A DNA stretch of 64,000 bases from Knoxdaviesia capensis. Lineage: Eukaryota > Ascomycota > Sordariomycetes > Microascales > Gondwanamycetaceae. The stretch spans positions 3,929,795-3,993,794 of the forward strand of contig LNGK01000005.1 in NCBI GenBank assembly GCA_001510575.1, read 5' to 3'. The translations under genes were made by a program, and so were the position numbers. Positions 35,662 through 49,261 of the stretch are shown here, one piece after another (the stretch's first letter is position 1; every line of letters begins with the position of its first letter). Below the pieces are notes generated by a model. The model was not told the DNA's origin and searched no databases. It worked only from the letters and a program-made list of their open reading frames with translations.

Positions 35662-38600
35662 TCAGACCTGCGGGGCTCCGCGCTGCACGCGTCCCAACGA
35701 CTGGAAGAGCCGCTCGGGCGGGATGCGCTTAATGCCGCTGCTCCGGTCGAACATCGACGTCGGGGCCGGGCGGTAGCCCATCTGCCGCTTGCGCAGGCGG
35801 TCGAGAATCACCCCCGCGAGCACAATGATCAGGGTCAGGCCCAGCGAGATGGCGAGCGAGATTAGGACGATGAATACCAGACGCAGACCACCACCTGTTG
35901 AAGAGAAAGTTTGTTAGCTGGATCAGTCACAGAAGAGAAAAAAACAATATTGCAAGTCATGGAGTAGACATACTGTCCGTGGTGAAGAAGTTCTCCATCT
36001 GCGTGAAGATCTTGGCCACACTTCCAGCACCATTGCCGCTGCTTGAAGTCAGCAGGTACGGCACATACGAGTCCTCCTTAAGCACCACCGCCGACGCCGT
36101 GCCAAACCCGGCCACCTCGATCGAGCCGCTCACAACCAGCGCCTGGCGGCGGTCCAGCAGCGGCGTGCTGTCGTGGTCGGCCGTCAGCGCAAACATCTGC
36201 ATGCTGCGCACCACCGACGACGCGCCCAGCGCCGGCGCCGCAAGCCACTGCGAGCCGTCGTACTTCATGATGTACGGCGCGCCCGTGTCGCTGCGCGTGC
36301 CCGACACCCACAGCTGGCGGCCGTCGTTGGATCCGAGCGCCAGCGTCTCCACGGTGCCGGGAAGCGCGTCGGCGTCGGGGTATGCGTCCCACGTCTGCGA
36401 GATGGCGTTGTAAATGCCCAGCGGCGTCGTCACGGTGTCGTTGATCTGCAGAGATCCCGCCGCCACGAGCGTGTTGTCGCCCGTCCACAGCATGCTGCGC
36501 ACAGTACCCTTTAGGTTGACGCCCGGCTGCTGCCACTGCGACTGGGCCGTGTTGTACACGCACACACCAGGGCAAGGCAGCGAGCCGGCCTCCTGGAAGG
36601 ATCCGCCAACATACACATCGGTGGACTTGGGCCGAACGTTGATCACTGCGACGGTTGCGCCTCCGCTGACGAGGGCCGGCGGCTGGTCGGCGAAGCTCCG
36701 GCTCGCCAGGTTGTACGTGATGATTCCTCCGACGGCTTCGTTGTTAAGGGTGCCCTGGAGGCTACCACCGACGTACAGGATATCGCCCTGCACAGCCAAG
36801 GTCGCGAATCTCCAGTCGGCCTGCATTCCATCACCCAAGCCACTGACGCGGTCGTTATCGCTGCCGTCAATGAGGGCGATGTTGGTGATGGTCGAACCGT
36901 CCGAGGCCTGAGCGGCAAAGTGGCCCGCGAGGATTGTTAGGTTGCGTCCGTCGGATTCATAGAAGGCACCCGCAACCACCCCCTTGACATCGCCAGCGGA
37001 AATGCCGTCACGCGCCGACACGGCCGAAGTGGATTCATTGGCAGTCTGGATCTTGAGGGGGAGAGGAGCCAGGCCGTTGGACGTGAGCGAGGCAATACCG
37101 TTGCCGCCGAGAGTGGCTGAAGAGAGCGAACCGGCAAGCAGAGATCCACCTCCAGGAAGGCTGGGAATCGACGCAGTGAGGACGCCATCGTAGAGGGGGG
37201 TGTTGCCGGCGAGGTTCTGCAGCCAGTTCTTCTGCGACGGGACCCAGATGGCAAAGCCGTTGACGGCAGTGGCCGGGTTGCTGCCAAAAGCGAGGCACTG
37301 CGTGAACTTTCCGGTAAAGGCCACGGTAAGTTCGGGGTTGTTCTCGGTCAGGTTAAGATTAATAAACGCCACGTGCGACACGGGGCCATTGACTCCAGCA
37401 CCAAGGGCGTTCCACAAATCGCTGTCGATGTCATACACGGCAACGTTGTTGAGGCCCTGGCTCGTGCCATTCAGGACGTTCGAGAATTTGCCGCCAGCAA
37501 AGAGAGAGGATCCATTCAGTTGCATCGAAACAACCTCTCCGTTGAGGCCGCCGTCCAGAGACACGATCTGCTCAGTGTTAGTGTTGATTCCAACAACATG
37601 CTGCACCTGGGGAGTGGTAAAGTTGCCACCAATATAGGTGACATCTCCCGCCGTGGCGAGAGTCGCGACAGCTGAGCCGCCCGAGAAGCCAAATCCAAGC
37701 ATGTTGATTGCTGAGGATTTGAACTTGGTGGCGTCAACCTCGCCGGCAGTGGTGTCAGCGGGATCAAAGTCGTAAAGGCCGTTCAGGCCACCAGTAGAGT
37801 TCAGCAGGGTGAAGCCGACACGCTGGGCGACAAAGGCCATCTGGGAGAGGGACTGGCCGGCGAGAGGCGTAAGCGTGACGCTGGGGCGGAAGTCGGAGGA
37901 GCTCGCATCGATGGGCCCGAAATAGATCTGGTCGTACTTCTCGAAGTTGTTGGTCTGGAAAAGCGAGGTGGTGAACGACTGTTGGCCGCTGCGAAGCATC
38001 GAGCCGGAAACGCTGACCTGGCCACGGAGGGTGCAGGTGTTGTCCTGGACGCATCCCGGAGTGTACATGTTGACGGAGTAGTGGCCGGATTCCTTGATGT
38101 CGGGGAAGAACGTAACACTGGCAGAGTCCTCGGTGATCGGGGACTGCAGGGTGGCGGTAAGGTACTTGGAGCTGCTATCGAAAGCGGGAGTCTCGACAAA
38201 CTGTCCAGTGGACGAAGAGCTTGAAGGGTTGACGATACCGCCGCAATTGGGCTCGTTGAAGGCGTTGATGGCGTAGGAGAAGATGTCGTCCTGGAACAGC
38301 TGGATCCCGTTCAAGCCTCCGCCGAGCCCAAACCAATCGGATACGTCAATGCGGAAGGCATTCATTCCTATAACATTAACAAAGTGAAAGTCCTGGAAAG
38401 GCACTGAGGGATCGTTGCTGAGAGGGCATTCGCTGGTGCACGAAACATTTTGGCGCGTCACGGGGTCAAGGTAGGTCATGTTAAGGATTCCGTTGATGGG
38501 GAGAGCGGTAAATCGCCAGGTCTTGGTGCCACGGCCGTTCTGGTGGGTGTTCCAGAGACGGAGCTTGGTGGGCTGGAACCCGAAGTCGAAGTTCGCCTGC

Positions 38601-39445
38601 CAAAATCCGGGTGTGTTGTCGGCGAGAAGCCAGGTGGTTCCGGGGCCGTCGGTGCCACTGGTTTGGCAAACGACGTTCTTGGGGTCGCTGAATGCAGCAG
38701 TAGCCGAGTTAGATCCCGAGGTAATGACCGCAGCCGAAAGGTTGATGACCTGGCCATCGCGGGAAGTCGGCAGAGTAGCGTTTCCGAGACCGGTAAAGCT
38801 GCCGCCGAAAATGATGTGGCCGTTCGAGGCCTTTGTAATGGAAGAGATGGGGCCGTTGAAGCCGGCAAAGGGGAGGCTCTTGAAGCCAGAGTCCGGGGAC
38901 CAGGTGATCGCGTTTGTCGAATTAGCGCCTTTGAAATTACCACCGACGTAAACGACATTCGCGGACGAATCGCACAAAACCGAATTGACCTGGCCCTCGA
39001 GGCCTTCGAGAGGGGTTATCGACGGGGAGCCGTTGGGGCTGAATCGGGCGATTCCTTGGGATTTGGCGCCATCGAGACTCGTAAAGTTACCGCCGATAAT
39101 CACATCGCCGCTTTCGAGACTGCACATGGACAGAATCGAAGCGTCCGTCGAAACAAGAGGAAGCAGGGCGCCATTGGGAAGTTGGGTGAGAAGAGACTCG
39201 CTGCCGTTCAGAGAAAGAGAAGACTCCGATTGTCCCTCAAACTCGTACAGAGAAATGCCGGCGAAGTCGCCAGAGATTCCGACACGGCCTAACCGAGAGA
39301 AGTCGAGATTTGCGGGAGGAACTGGAGTGAAGGAAATGGCGGCATTCGCGAGGAGAGGAGAGAATACGGCCAATGAGGCCACGGCCGCTCGTAATCGAGG
39401 CATTCTTGGGCGTCGCGAAGGCGCCGAAGAGGAGGACGGTCGCAT
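35662..39445 (-). CDS. rax2: Rax2-type cortical polarity protein, 1234 aa
   Basis: Two exons: 39445-35974 and 35894-35662, with a 79-bp intron (GTATGT...CAACAG). The product fits the fungal Rax2 family, a plasma-membrane cortical marker for bud-site or hyphal polarity. From the N-terminus: a signal peptide (hydrophobic about residues 18-36, ending LLANAA); a large extracellular region with repeated GG-[NS]-F blades (YVGGNF, IFGGSF, YIGGNF, FAGGKF, YVGGSF) and many N-x-S/T sites; then, encoded by exon 2, one membrane span (about 1162-1187) and a short basic cytoplasmic tail (YRPAPTSM, RIPPERLF) typical of the family. Without the splice the protein would end before its membrane anchor. A second ATG at residue 15 has better context (A at -3) and may be the true start, leaving a standard signal peptide. 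Length is normal for filamentous fungi. Confidence 0.95.
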
Positions 39446-42400
39446 TTGGAAGAGGCGACACGAACCGACTGTTCGCCGGTTGGAGTCGTTACAAGGTGAG
39501 CCAACAGATATGGACAGGATCAGATGAAGAAGAGAAGAAATTAAGGAGAAAGAAAAAAATAGGAACAGAGCACAGCAGATGAATGTTTATGGATGAGATA
39601 ATGACATCTGGACTGTTGTGGGTCGCGTAAATTGGGATTGGAAAGTTCAACAGATAATCAGATGGCGAAAGTAAATATCGGATGATGCAGTTCGCGATCG
39701 TTTATGTTGGTCTAGAGCGAGTTGGAAATATACGATAAGGTGATAGTGATGCTAACAACAAACAAAAATTATCGCGTCGGGATGAATGACAGTCGAAGCC
39801 GGTTGTTGATATGAATACGGGACGAAAGAAGAGAGAGGAGAGAACAGAGAAGATGAAAACACGAGACAAAAAAAAAAGCGTTGCCAAGTTAGGCTATCAG
39901 AGAGGATTGGAGAGCCCAATTAGGAGAAGTTGGCTGTGATTTGCCCGGAGGCGAAAAGACCGTAGGAAATAAAAAACGGCTGAAGAATGTCAGAACCAGT
40001 CTCGACAGGTAGGACAATACTAAAGAAGGACTGAGGGTCGGATAGACGTTGAGCAAAAGGAAAACATTAGAGGAGATAGGAAAAAAAGGAACGAAAGACA
40101 CACAACAAGAGAGAGTGCGAGTGTGGTTTGGGGGAGTGAAATGGGAGAGAGAGAGAGAGATAGGGGAAAAAGAAAAAACAAAAGAAAGGATCGAGAAGAA
40201 GATGAGGCTGTAAAATGTCCAGGAAAGAGGTGAAGAAGCGAATGGCAGTGGACCATCATGGGGATTTCTTCTTGGGAGGGAAATTGCGAAATTGCTGTGT
40301 TCAATGTGTTGTCTGCTTTAGCGCTTGAACGGCCAGGGCACAAGTGTGGCGCGTCAGGCTAGCGGCATGTACTGGGCACAAGGGAATGCGTGAGAGGTGT
40401 ATTGGGAAAGATGTACACGGTACTGTGGCTGGTGGCGCTATGCCGTATTAGGGCTGGGACTACCAGCGTGTTTTTCGATGCGGGTTGTCCTTTTTGCTGG
40501 GTCAAGGAGCAAACGCACGCTAGAAGAACAAAGGAGGCCGTAAGTCTCCAACCATGCAACAACAGGTAGTATCGGCAAGAGCAACCAGGGGCAGTGGACA
40601 GTCTTGGCCTGGGGCTCCTTCCTCTGGTGAATCTGGTCCACCCTCCACTGGTGAAGGTATGATTTGTGTGTGTGCTTTTGCATTTGTGCTCGTGCGCATG
40701 GAGAGATATCTGCAGTTCAGTGCATTCTTCCTCACTGCAACATCACCGGTCTTCACCCTCATCGTCTCATCCGGGTTGTTGACTTTTGCCAAAATTCGTC
40801 TGAAAACCAGCAGGAAGGCCTGAGCACTTGCAGAAGGCCGAACCAATCACCCAAACAAACCCCGCAAGGGAGACGGAAGAAAACAATGGCAACCGAGCAG
40901 CATTCCAGGAAACATTTATTACCGATGCAGGAGGAGTCGCAGCTTATTTTTGGTCTTTCTGGAATCTGCTAAAAAAAAAACGTGCGGCCACTGCGGTCGA
41001 TCGGATTTCACAATACGTCAGTAGACTGTTCTGAGATGTTTCTGCTTCGTCTATGGTTACCATATCGAATGGTCTGCGCTTCCACATGGAGATGGTTTCG
41101 CTCTGTTGCAAGGAGTTCGAATGCACGCTGGGGTTTGAGTGGTATTACCCGGTGATGACTCTTTTTCGGGGTCGGGGGCGTACCTTTCGAGTGATCGTCT
41201 CAGCAACCGTTCGACGTGAGTGAAAAGGGAGACGGAGAAGGAGACAATGGAAAATCGAGAGGCGGGAAGAGGGACAGGTTTCCCGGCTGGTAACGTGACA
41301 CCTCCAGCTAATACCGGCAGAGAGGGAGCACACGATGAATGGCAGAAGCGATGAGAAAGGGCCAAGACTGCATATAAAGTGGGAAAGATTGAGGACGGGA
41401 CGACTAGGTGGTCTCAGTTAGAGAGAAAGGCTTCCTTTTTGTTCGGATTCCGTCCTGTCCAGCACTTAAAGGAAAAAGACTACATACTGGTTCCCGTGTT
41501 TGCTCCTTTTTCTCAATCTAGTCGATCTGGATGCTGAATTGGTCTCTTCGTATCCATTTGTCTTCCTATTGTGTCTAAATGCTCTTTCAGGAATAACGAA
41601 CCCGTCCGGCCTGGCCGCAGCTTCTCCAATTTGCGGTTCGTGCACGCAGTCCCTGTATAATATCACCAGTTTTCCTGGTCCTTTTTTTTTGGTCTGCTCT
41701 GAACCACTACATGAGGGAAACGGCAAAAGAAGATATGGAGACCGAGAGACATTGCAGGCAACCCGGAAGACAGGCGTCCTCCACGATCCGGAGAGCACGG
41801 CTCGCGCTTCCCCATATCCAACAGGCAATGTAAACCCTGACGGATGTGGGGAGGGTTTTGGAGACTGCCAAAATGACCCAAAGGGGAAAGAAATAGAGAC
41901 AGATTGTCGTTTGTTTCCTTCGGTTTCGGTGACGATCTGAAGGAGCCGTCGAACAGTAACCAGTTGATGGCTTTCCGTGGTTGTCTGGGGGGCACTTGGT
42001 TGGAGTTCCCTTAAGCTTAATGACCCCGTTAAGAACCCTGGGCCAACAGCCTGGGTTGCCCGGAATTCGACGGACAGGAAGGAGGGAAGACAAAACCTGG
42101 ATCACAACTCTTAAAGATTTGCCTATAGCGGAAGGGTAGCGAGAGACTGTTACAGGGTGGGTGAACAAAGCTAAGATCACAACTGTAAATTCCTGGCGAC
42201 AGAAAGGCAAATCATGGGACATGGGGGGGAGGAGTGCTGTTGCTGATACACAGAGTCCAAGAAGCGGTTGTTGTGAGACTCCGATCAGGGGCGTCGTGAT
42301 CGGCAACAGCTACAACCAGGGCGCGGAAGAAAGAGAGCGACAGAGAGAACGACAGGGAAGAGAGAATACGGCTGTAAGTAGTGGGATCAACAGAAATGTA

Positions 42401-45400
42401 ACTGTGGGCAATAGCCGTGTCCGGATATAGTGATGGCTTTCAAACCGGAAGCGCAACGGGCGGATGAGGACTGAGCGCAAGTTTGACTCGACACTACCTG
42501 CATCTGGAAGAGCGAAGAAGTGGCTACAACGTGGACGGTTTGACGACGACGAGAAATGTGTCTTCCCCGTTCGGTTAGGGTGTTTGTTGTCTGTCCCTAC
42601 TTGTGGCACACCAAATTCATCCAGCACCCGTGATACTGAGGCAACGTGGTCGGCAAAGTCTGACAGGCGCATGTTTCGGGAGCCACGAAAGTCCATGGCC
42701 TCGAATTTCGATTGCGGATATTGGACTTGGTGTGTTTGATCTTTGAGAAACGTGGATTCCGGCCACTTCTTTCTTCCTCGCCCAAGGGTCTAGAGCCTCT
42801 ACCAACAGTTCAAAGCACAGCACGACGGTGGACGACGGGCGGTTCACTCACCTGGGGTCCTACACCAGCCACGTACCACCACCAGCCCATTCCCAACCAC
42901 CACGCTAATTCAAAGCCGGTCTGGCAATTTTCAGGTGCCTACATCCTCCGATGCGTTGTGGCGAGGTGCTTTTCACAATCCTCGTTTACATGCTTATGAA
43001 CATGGCTCGTGTAGAGAGAGCTAAAGGAAAAGGAGCGGTGAGAAGACATTTCGACCAGCCACTCGCCGACAAGCCCGCATCTTCACTGTGCATTCACGCG
43101 TATAGTGCCTCGCCTGGACTCTGCATCCTTTTACCAGGTGCATCCCCCTTTGCCTTGCGTTATTCCCACTGCAACCTTGGCGTTAGGATCTGAGAACGTA
43201 TTAGTGTCTGGCTGCCGTCAAAGCCTCGCTAAAGGAAAAATTCTCTCAGGTACGCGAGCAACTCTAAGTCATCCGAACCGACTAAAAAAGGAACTTGCCG
43301 ACGTGAGCCACACTGTTCCTAATACGGCATGATCCAGGCACAAGGGGCGGTTTGGATCCCGCCAGGCCAATTGGCACATTCCATTGGTGGCTGCTCCACT
43401 GTCCTGCATTGCACTCCATCCCATCAGCTCAGGCTTAAGGCAGGCGACTTTGCTGGGAACAAAATCAAAGTTGAGAATGGGAAGCCGACAGGGGAAATGA
43501 TAGGCTACAAGAAAAGAGAGCAAATCGCGAGAGGGGGAGAAACGAACATCACGAGTGGCGTTGAATCGTGGACGGTTCGATTCGTGGCGCTGGATTGAAA
43601 GACGCCGTGGCGTCGAATCACGAAGAAGCAACTTGGAAGCGTCCGTATGCAGGGCAAACGGATGGTTCCTTCTTTCTTTCTTTTTGTAAGAGGGATGAAT
43701 AAATTTGGAAATCGAACATTTTCCGTTCCGGAAGGAAGACAAAGGCCGGAAACATTAAACTGCATCGTTTCGAACCAAGAGAGAACTTTTCACTGCGGCG
43801 CTTTTCCATTGGGTTCTTCTGCACAGTATGCAAAACCCGTGATGCGTGTGTGTGTTTGTCTCCAGTCTCTTGCATGTGCCCCTGCATACTGCTTCTTTAA
43901 CGGACCTTTGTTTGTGGTCTCTTTTTTTTCTTCCTTTTTTTCTCCGTGTGGCAGCTGGGTTCGGTGGCGCGGCAATGCATTTGACAAAAAAGTGGAGAGA
44001 AGACGAAAGACGACAACGAAGAAGACAGACGAAAAAGAAAGAAAAAGAAAAAAAAACCCCCCAGAAAAGCTGGCCGTGCCGCTCTGATAGACAAGTATCC
44101 CTCCCCTAGCCTTTTTCAGCCTCCTCCGACTCCCAGCCTACGATCTTCACAAATCAGTGGTGCCTGTCCAGTAGTTATGGGAAGGCGTCCTGTGTGGTTA
44201 TATACGTCGGTGTTATGCGCCTGAGTCAACCCGAGATGGCGAGAGCCACATGGTCCTTGTCCTTCTCACTGGGAACACTCAATGAGAGAGAAACAGGCGC
44301 GCTGCTGTGTCGCACCGAAACAGCCTAGGCGGCTCAGAATAATCTCCTTCGAGACGTCTTCTGTGCCATTCACGGCAAGCGATAGCCTGCGACCAAGCGA
44401 AAGCAATGCGACAAGATGAATGAGCGGACTCGACGATTCAAGGTCTGTCTTCCATGGGTATCTTGCTGACGATTCCCTCTCCAGCCTTGTCCCGATCCAT
44501 GTCCGGCCAACTTCGTCGCAAAAGGCGAGCACCAGCGAGCGATAGCGACATCCTGAGCGAGGGGTCCCTGGCCCTGCGGTTTCACCATTTGATCACAGAA
44601 GGCCCTCTCTTACACCCTAAACAACCAGGGTACATCGTCGTCACCAAAAAGCCCCTCAAGAAAAGCAGCCTTCTATCTGTCGAAACCTGAAAAAGAGACC
44701 CATCAGAAGATGCCGCTCTTCAGTTTTTACAAGCATCGTGCATATCCGACTCTCTCGAGGAGCATCACCTTCTCGAAATCCCGAAGAAGGCGGAAGACCT
44801 TGCTTGTTTATGGGCAGATCCCCTATCGCGACATCGTGATGCCGGAAACCCTAGTTTTAAGGCACAGCACAGCACAGCGCAGCACCACAACCTCGACGTA
44901 ACTGCGCCGGGTGTTTTGCGATTTCCGGGATGCTTGATCTAGCTACGTAACGTACACGACGTCTCCTTGATTGAGTTTTGTTAATGATGTCGCCGGCATG
45001 AGGGAAATGCCGGGCCTCGAATATTGCTAACTGCTTTCGCAAATGAAAAGTGCCAGGCGGAGTTGTTGAAGTTTCACCTCTGTTACATTCATTCCAGGCC
45101 AGACGGCATCAGAAAGGTGAACTCGGGGTTTAACCCAGACCACCGCGACCCATGAATCAACGACAGAAACACACAGAAAAAAAACATGGTGTAACCTCCC
45201 CACTGAACCAAAGTAATATCGTCATCGCTTCCCGCGGTCTCTTCCTTGTTTTGTTTTAGAACTGGAGAAAAAAGAATGCACAAAACACCTGTACCGGCCA
45301 GATGTCCGTCTCACCCAACTACAGATCCCAGAATCCTCGTGTAGGTGAGTCCACAATCCCCAATAAGACAGATGTCCTAAGAAGGGGAAAAGAGTAATCA

Positions 45401-48311
45401 CTTGGAATACCACGAACGAGTATTTTGGCTGGGGGGGAAGTTCAGAGGTAATCAATCTCCTTCACTTTCTTTCCTTTATCTCGCGTTTGTCTGTGTGATT
45501 CCTCAAGCCGGCCTGGAGCTTGGGAGTGTGCAAATCTTCCTGTCGACGCCGATCCCACGTTCCAAGTCGCAGACTTAGCATCACGGAGGAAGAAGCGCCT
45601 TGGTTTTCTTTTTTCTCGCGAGTTTTTTTCTTTGAAGAAAATATTGAAAAAAAACCTTTGTTGCAATACTCACTCTAAAACCTATTCAGCCTCATTACTT
45701 CAAGGCGCTGGATCGTACCAGTATCTCGCATCATGTCTGCAGCTGTGTGTGTCTGTGTGGTTGGCGGTGGTTCGTGGGCTGGAAGCACATAAGAACGCAC
45801 AGTCTAAGGGCGAGAGATGTGCAAACCACATGTATGTTAGTGTACACATGTTCAAGAAGACATGTATGGGGGCTTTTTCCCAAAAAGCACACACACACAC
45901 ACACCACACACATACACACCACACCAAAGGAGCAAGGTCTTCTCTTCTCAGCCCGTCAATCTGTGTCGTTCCCCCCGTTGCCAGCCAAGTACCTTCACAC
46001 CATCACCACACCCACCCACCACCTTTTGCACAACTATGTTGACTTCGTCGTCGAGTCAGTCGGTCACGCACCGTCGATCGGATCTGTTCTTCTCTTGCAC
46101 GAACACCCTGAGCGCCACGCCCAAATTCACAGACAGCTGAAAAGCGAGGCCTCGCCAGCGTTGAACTCGCTGTGGGGAACAGAATACATGAGGGCTCCTA
46201 ATCGTCGAAATGGCTGTCCCTGGCATAGCAAAAAGTTCCATCTGGTGGCCAAGGAAACAAACACAGAAGAAACGTCCTCCTCCCCTGGTCGGAGAGGTAA
46301 GTTGCCGGAGTATGCCATTGTCTGTCCAAAGGTACCCCCCCAGCACACCTGAACGTTCTATTCCCTTCCATCCAGTCAGTCTTGTATATGTCTTAGTCGA
46401 TATATCGGCTCAAAACCCTCTGGTTTGCCCTTCTTGGCCCTTCCATCGCCGTACATGGTTCTGTGCCCCCCGGAACCTTCCGCCGTTGGAGTGCCCGACA
46501 TATACCTCAATGTATCTCCCATAGAGTGCAATTGACCCTACACGTGTTTTCGGAATCCCCAATACCGAGCGTCCCATGTGGCCTGTCCCGTATAAAGTCG
46601 CCGTAATGCCGCGCGCTGTCCAACAGCCCATCCAAGCGCCCAAAAGAATGGCCAGCATTGCTGTACGTCGGCGCGGCGGGGAAAGCCTGTGCTCGCAGAG
46701 TTAAGAAACTTTCATATATCTCGGAGTCCGGCATCACTGGAAATATAATTAGAAGGGGACAGATCATTACCCCAACAAGTTGCCCACTAAGGAAACCGCA
46801 AAAGTCTGGTAGACTGGGAGTTGAAATGGTTGCGGTTCATCGAGGACGGGCCAGGCGCCGAACATTGCCATCCTGTGGTTGACACTTCTTTACATCTCCA
46901 GTTCTGCCGTGGGAAAGTGATGCGTTGAGTAAGGGGGGGGAATAAGCATGTGCCAGCCAATTTACCTGGTACCAGGGCACTCTTTTTTGGTGTCTTGCAC
47001 GCTTGAGCTGTGCTGACTCGCCCGGCGAGACTTCTGCCTTCTAGGTCACGGCCGGTACGGCATGAATGAGCAGCTCTCTCACGGCGATCAACGGGGCCCT
47101 TGTGTCCTCTCTGTTTTGTTTGCTGCACGCCAGAAAAAAGCGACAAGTCTGTAAACCCTTGGATCCTGGCCCACCCTGTTTATCAGTACCGGCGGATGTG
47201 TGCGTAAGGCATGACATAGACGGCCATATGAGTGCTCAACAAGAAACAAAGACCACTGATCTGCGCCAGATCCCAGCCGTCGAGCCACAGCTTCCTCTCG
47301 TTTCACTGCTCCGAAAGCTCACGATGACGAGAGCCTGGGACGAGGCGAGCGAAGAGCGAGAAACGTCGGAGGTGATGTGCAGAAGACTGACACAGATTGT
47401 CAAATGATGGCCCCATCAACTTAAGACTCTCTGTGTGTTTGAGTGATATGATTCTCATGCAGCCGTCTTTTCTATCCCAAACTTGCGAGTCCATTGGGTC
47501 GACACCATCTCTTGAACGTGAGACAACCATTCATTATTTCAAAACCGAGTTCACAGCTCGGTTGCCTTCTCCATTGGGGAGCCAGTATTCAGGACTCGGA
47601 ACGGTAAGGCTTGGCGAGAAAGACGGCATGACGACATCTGTTCGCATCGGCCCCGCCCTCCCAAAGTCAGACCACAGAATCTATCCTCTCTGCGGTGGAA
47701 CAAGAGGCAGAAGATGTGAGCTCTTCATGCGTGAATCCCATGAGCCGCTCGCAGGAGTCCAGTGATGAGGCGATCAGAGTCGCAAAAAGATAAAGCTGCA
47801 AAATGCGAATAGATGGTGAACGGGTCGCTGGTTCCGCAAGATTCCCAGGTATATTGAAAAGAGGATTCACAGATCAGCTCTGCAGTCCACCAGATGATGT
47901 CCCGTGTTGTGCGCAGGCAAGGAGACGCAGTCGACAGTCGCTCTAGGTCCGGGAATCCACCCAGCCAAGCGATCGCCGGCAACGAGCCAGGCCGCCTCCA
48001 GCAAGAAAAAGGAAAGAATATCAAGAAAGCGATGAATGGGCAGCACACAGCACAGACTCCGAGAAGATGAGCGCAAGGGAACAGTAGCAGAGCAAGAAAA
48101 AGAAGCGCAAGAAATGCAAGGCTATGGTATTTTTTTTCCGTTATGGCCGGCCAAAGATCCCAACAAAAGGAAACAATCCCAGACGATATGTCCCAAATAT
48201 ACATGCCGCTGACGAGAGGCAGACGAAGAAAAGAGAAAAGAAAACTCCACTGTAGAACATGCTTTGTAGGGGAAGCAGAGAAGAAATGGGTGTGCGTCCC
48301 GCCACCACCAC
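39446..48311. other. Gene-poor DNA between rax2 and LCL3
   Basis: Nearly 8.9 kb. The first 0.9 kb (39446-40340) is purine-rich on +, so pyrimidine-rich in the sense of rax2, consistent with its leader and promoter. Beyond that I see no recognisable gene. Small ATG frames exist (44499-44690, + strand, 63 aa, basic N-terminus; 47725-48204, - strand, 159 aa with two hydrophobic stretches, starting 108 bp past the LCL3 stop) but none has a known domain. A TATA-like GCATATAAAG lies at about 41371. CA repeats occur at 45889-45920. Confidence 0.5.
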
Positions 48312-49261
48312 CTACTTCTCAGCCGACGTGCGGGTCTTGTACGACCGCGGGCTCTCGAACTCCGAGGCGCGGCCCGACCAGATACCCAGCTTCTTGCGGC
48401 GCGCACTCGCCTCCGCGGCGCGGTACTGCGCCTCGCGGCCGCCAAACTCGGCGCCGGTCTTGGCCTCGTACGTGGTGGCCAGGCCGCGCCGCAGCATCTC
48501 CAGGCCGACGTCGCGGCGGAACACGAGGAACCGCCGCACGAACACCGTCGCCACAATGCGCTCGTACTGGTCGCGCCGGTGCATGTGCGCCCGCACGTCC
48601 TTGCCGAGAATGTACTGCGACAGCCACTGCAGCGCCTCCCCCGCAAACGGCTGCCCCGGCTTGCCGAAGTGCGCGCCCTCGGGCGCGTCGATGCCGGCGA
48701 TTCGGACTCGGATCTGCACACAGGTGGGAAAATGAGCGTGTGTTAGCTTCAGATGCACACCAGTCAATCCACCCCCGAGGGTTATATGGGACTTTCATCG
48801 CCCCCTCCGGCGTGACACGGGGAAAGCTCCCCGGGACACCCCCGACGTACCGTCCGATCCTTCAAATCCGCGCGCTTCTGCGGAACGCGTCGCGCCCACC
48901 CCCACCCAGCCAGCCGGCCGCCCGGAGTATGAAACATGTGGAAGTTATCTCCGTCGCCAACGCTTGTGACGCGTCCAAACAGCGATTTGCGGCGGAACCA
49001 CGACCGCTTGATGGCGTCGGTGCCCGGCACGCGCCGCAGGTACGTCGCGTACACCTGGATCAGGCCCAGCGCCACCAGCGTCGACGCCGCGGTCGGCAGC
49101 CACAGCTTCGCGGCGGTGAACGGGTCGTCGGGGAGTTGTGTCGAGTCGATCCACGAGATCGGAGGCCGGCTCTTCTCGTTCGTGGTTCGGTCGGGCGTGG
49201 ACGCCGGCGTTGGCTTCCCGTCGTCGCCCTTGCCAGGCCCGGACGTGAAGGGCCACACCAT
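48312..49261 (-). CDS. lcl3: LCL3-type membrane-anchored staphylococcal-nuclease-like endonuclease, 270 aa
   Basis: Two exons: 49261-48851 and 48713-48312, phase-0 junction, 137-bp intron (GTACGT...GTGCAG). Joined order: a polar N-terminal region (1-50), a single membrane span (about 53-72), then a staphylococcal nuclease fold. The first motif is VGDGDNF in exon 1. The family core IRVRIAGIDAPE begins at residue 138, right after the junction, carrying the Arg/Asp/Glu expected of the active site. The conserved EMLRRGLATTYEAK and GAEFGGREAQYR blocks of fungal LCL3 follow, with a basic C-terminus. The family is described as probable Ca-dependent endonucleases, with yeast LCL3 mitochondrial. Length is close to the fungal norm. 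A CTGCAG acceptor-like site lies 18 bp upstream of the ATG, so a 5'-leader intron is possible. Confidence 0.93.

Noticed and set aside
36173..39527. Long open frames on the + strand opposite rax2 (for example 38450-39292)
   Set aside because: They are antisense shadows of a GC-biased coding exon; the minus frame matches Rax2 throughout.
44499..44690. 63-codon + frame with a basic N-terminus
   Set aside because: No promoter-like context, no domain, and an equally open antisense frame; not enough to call a gene.
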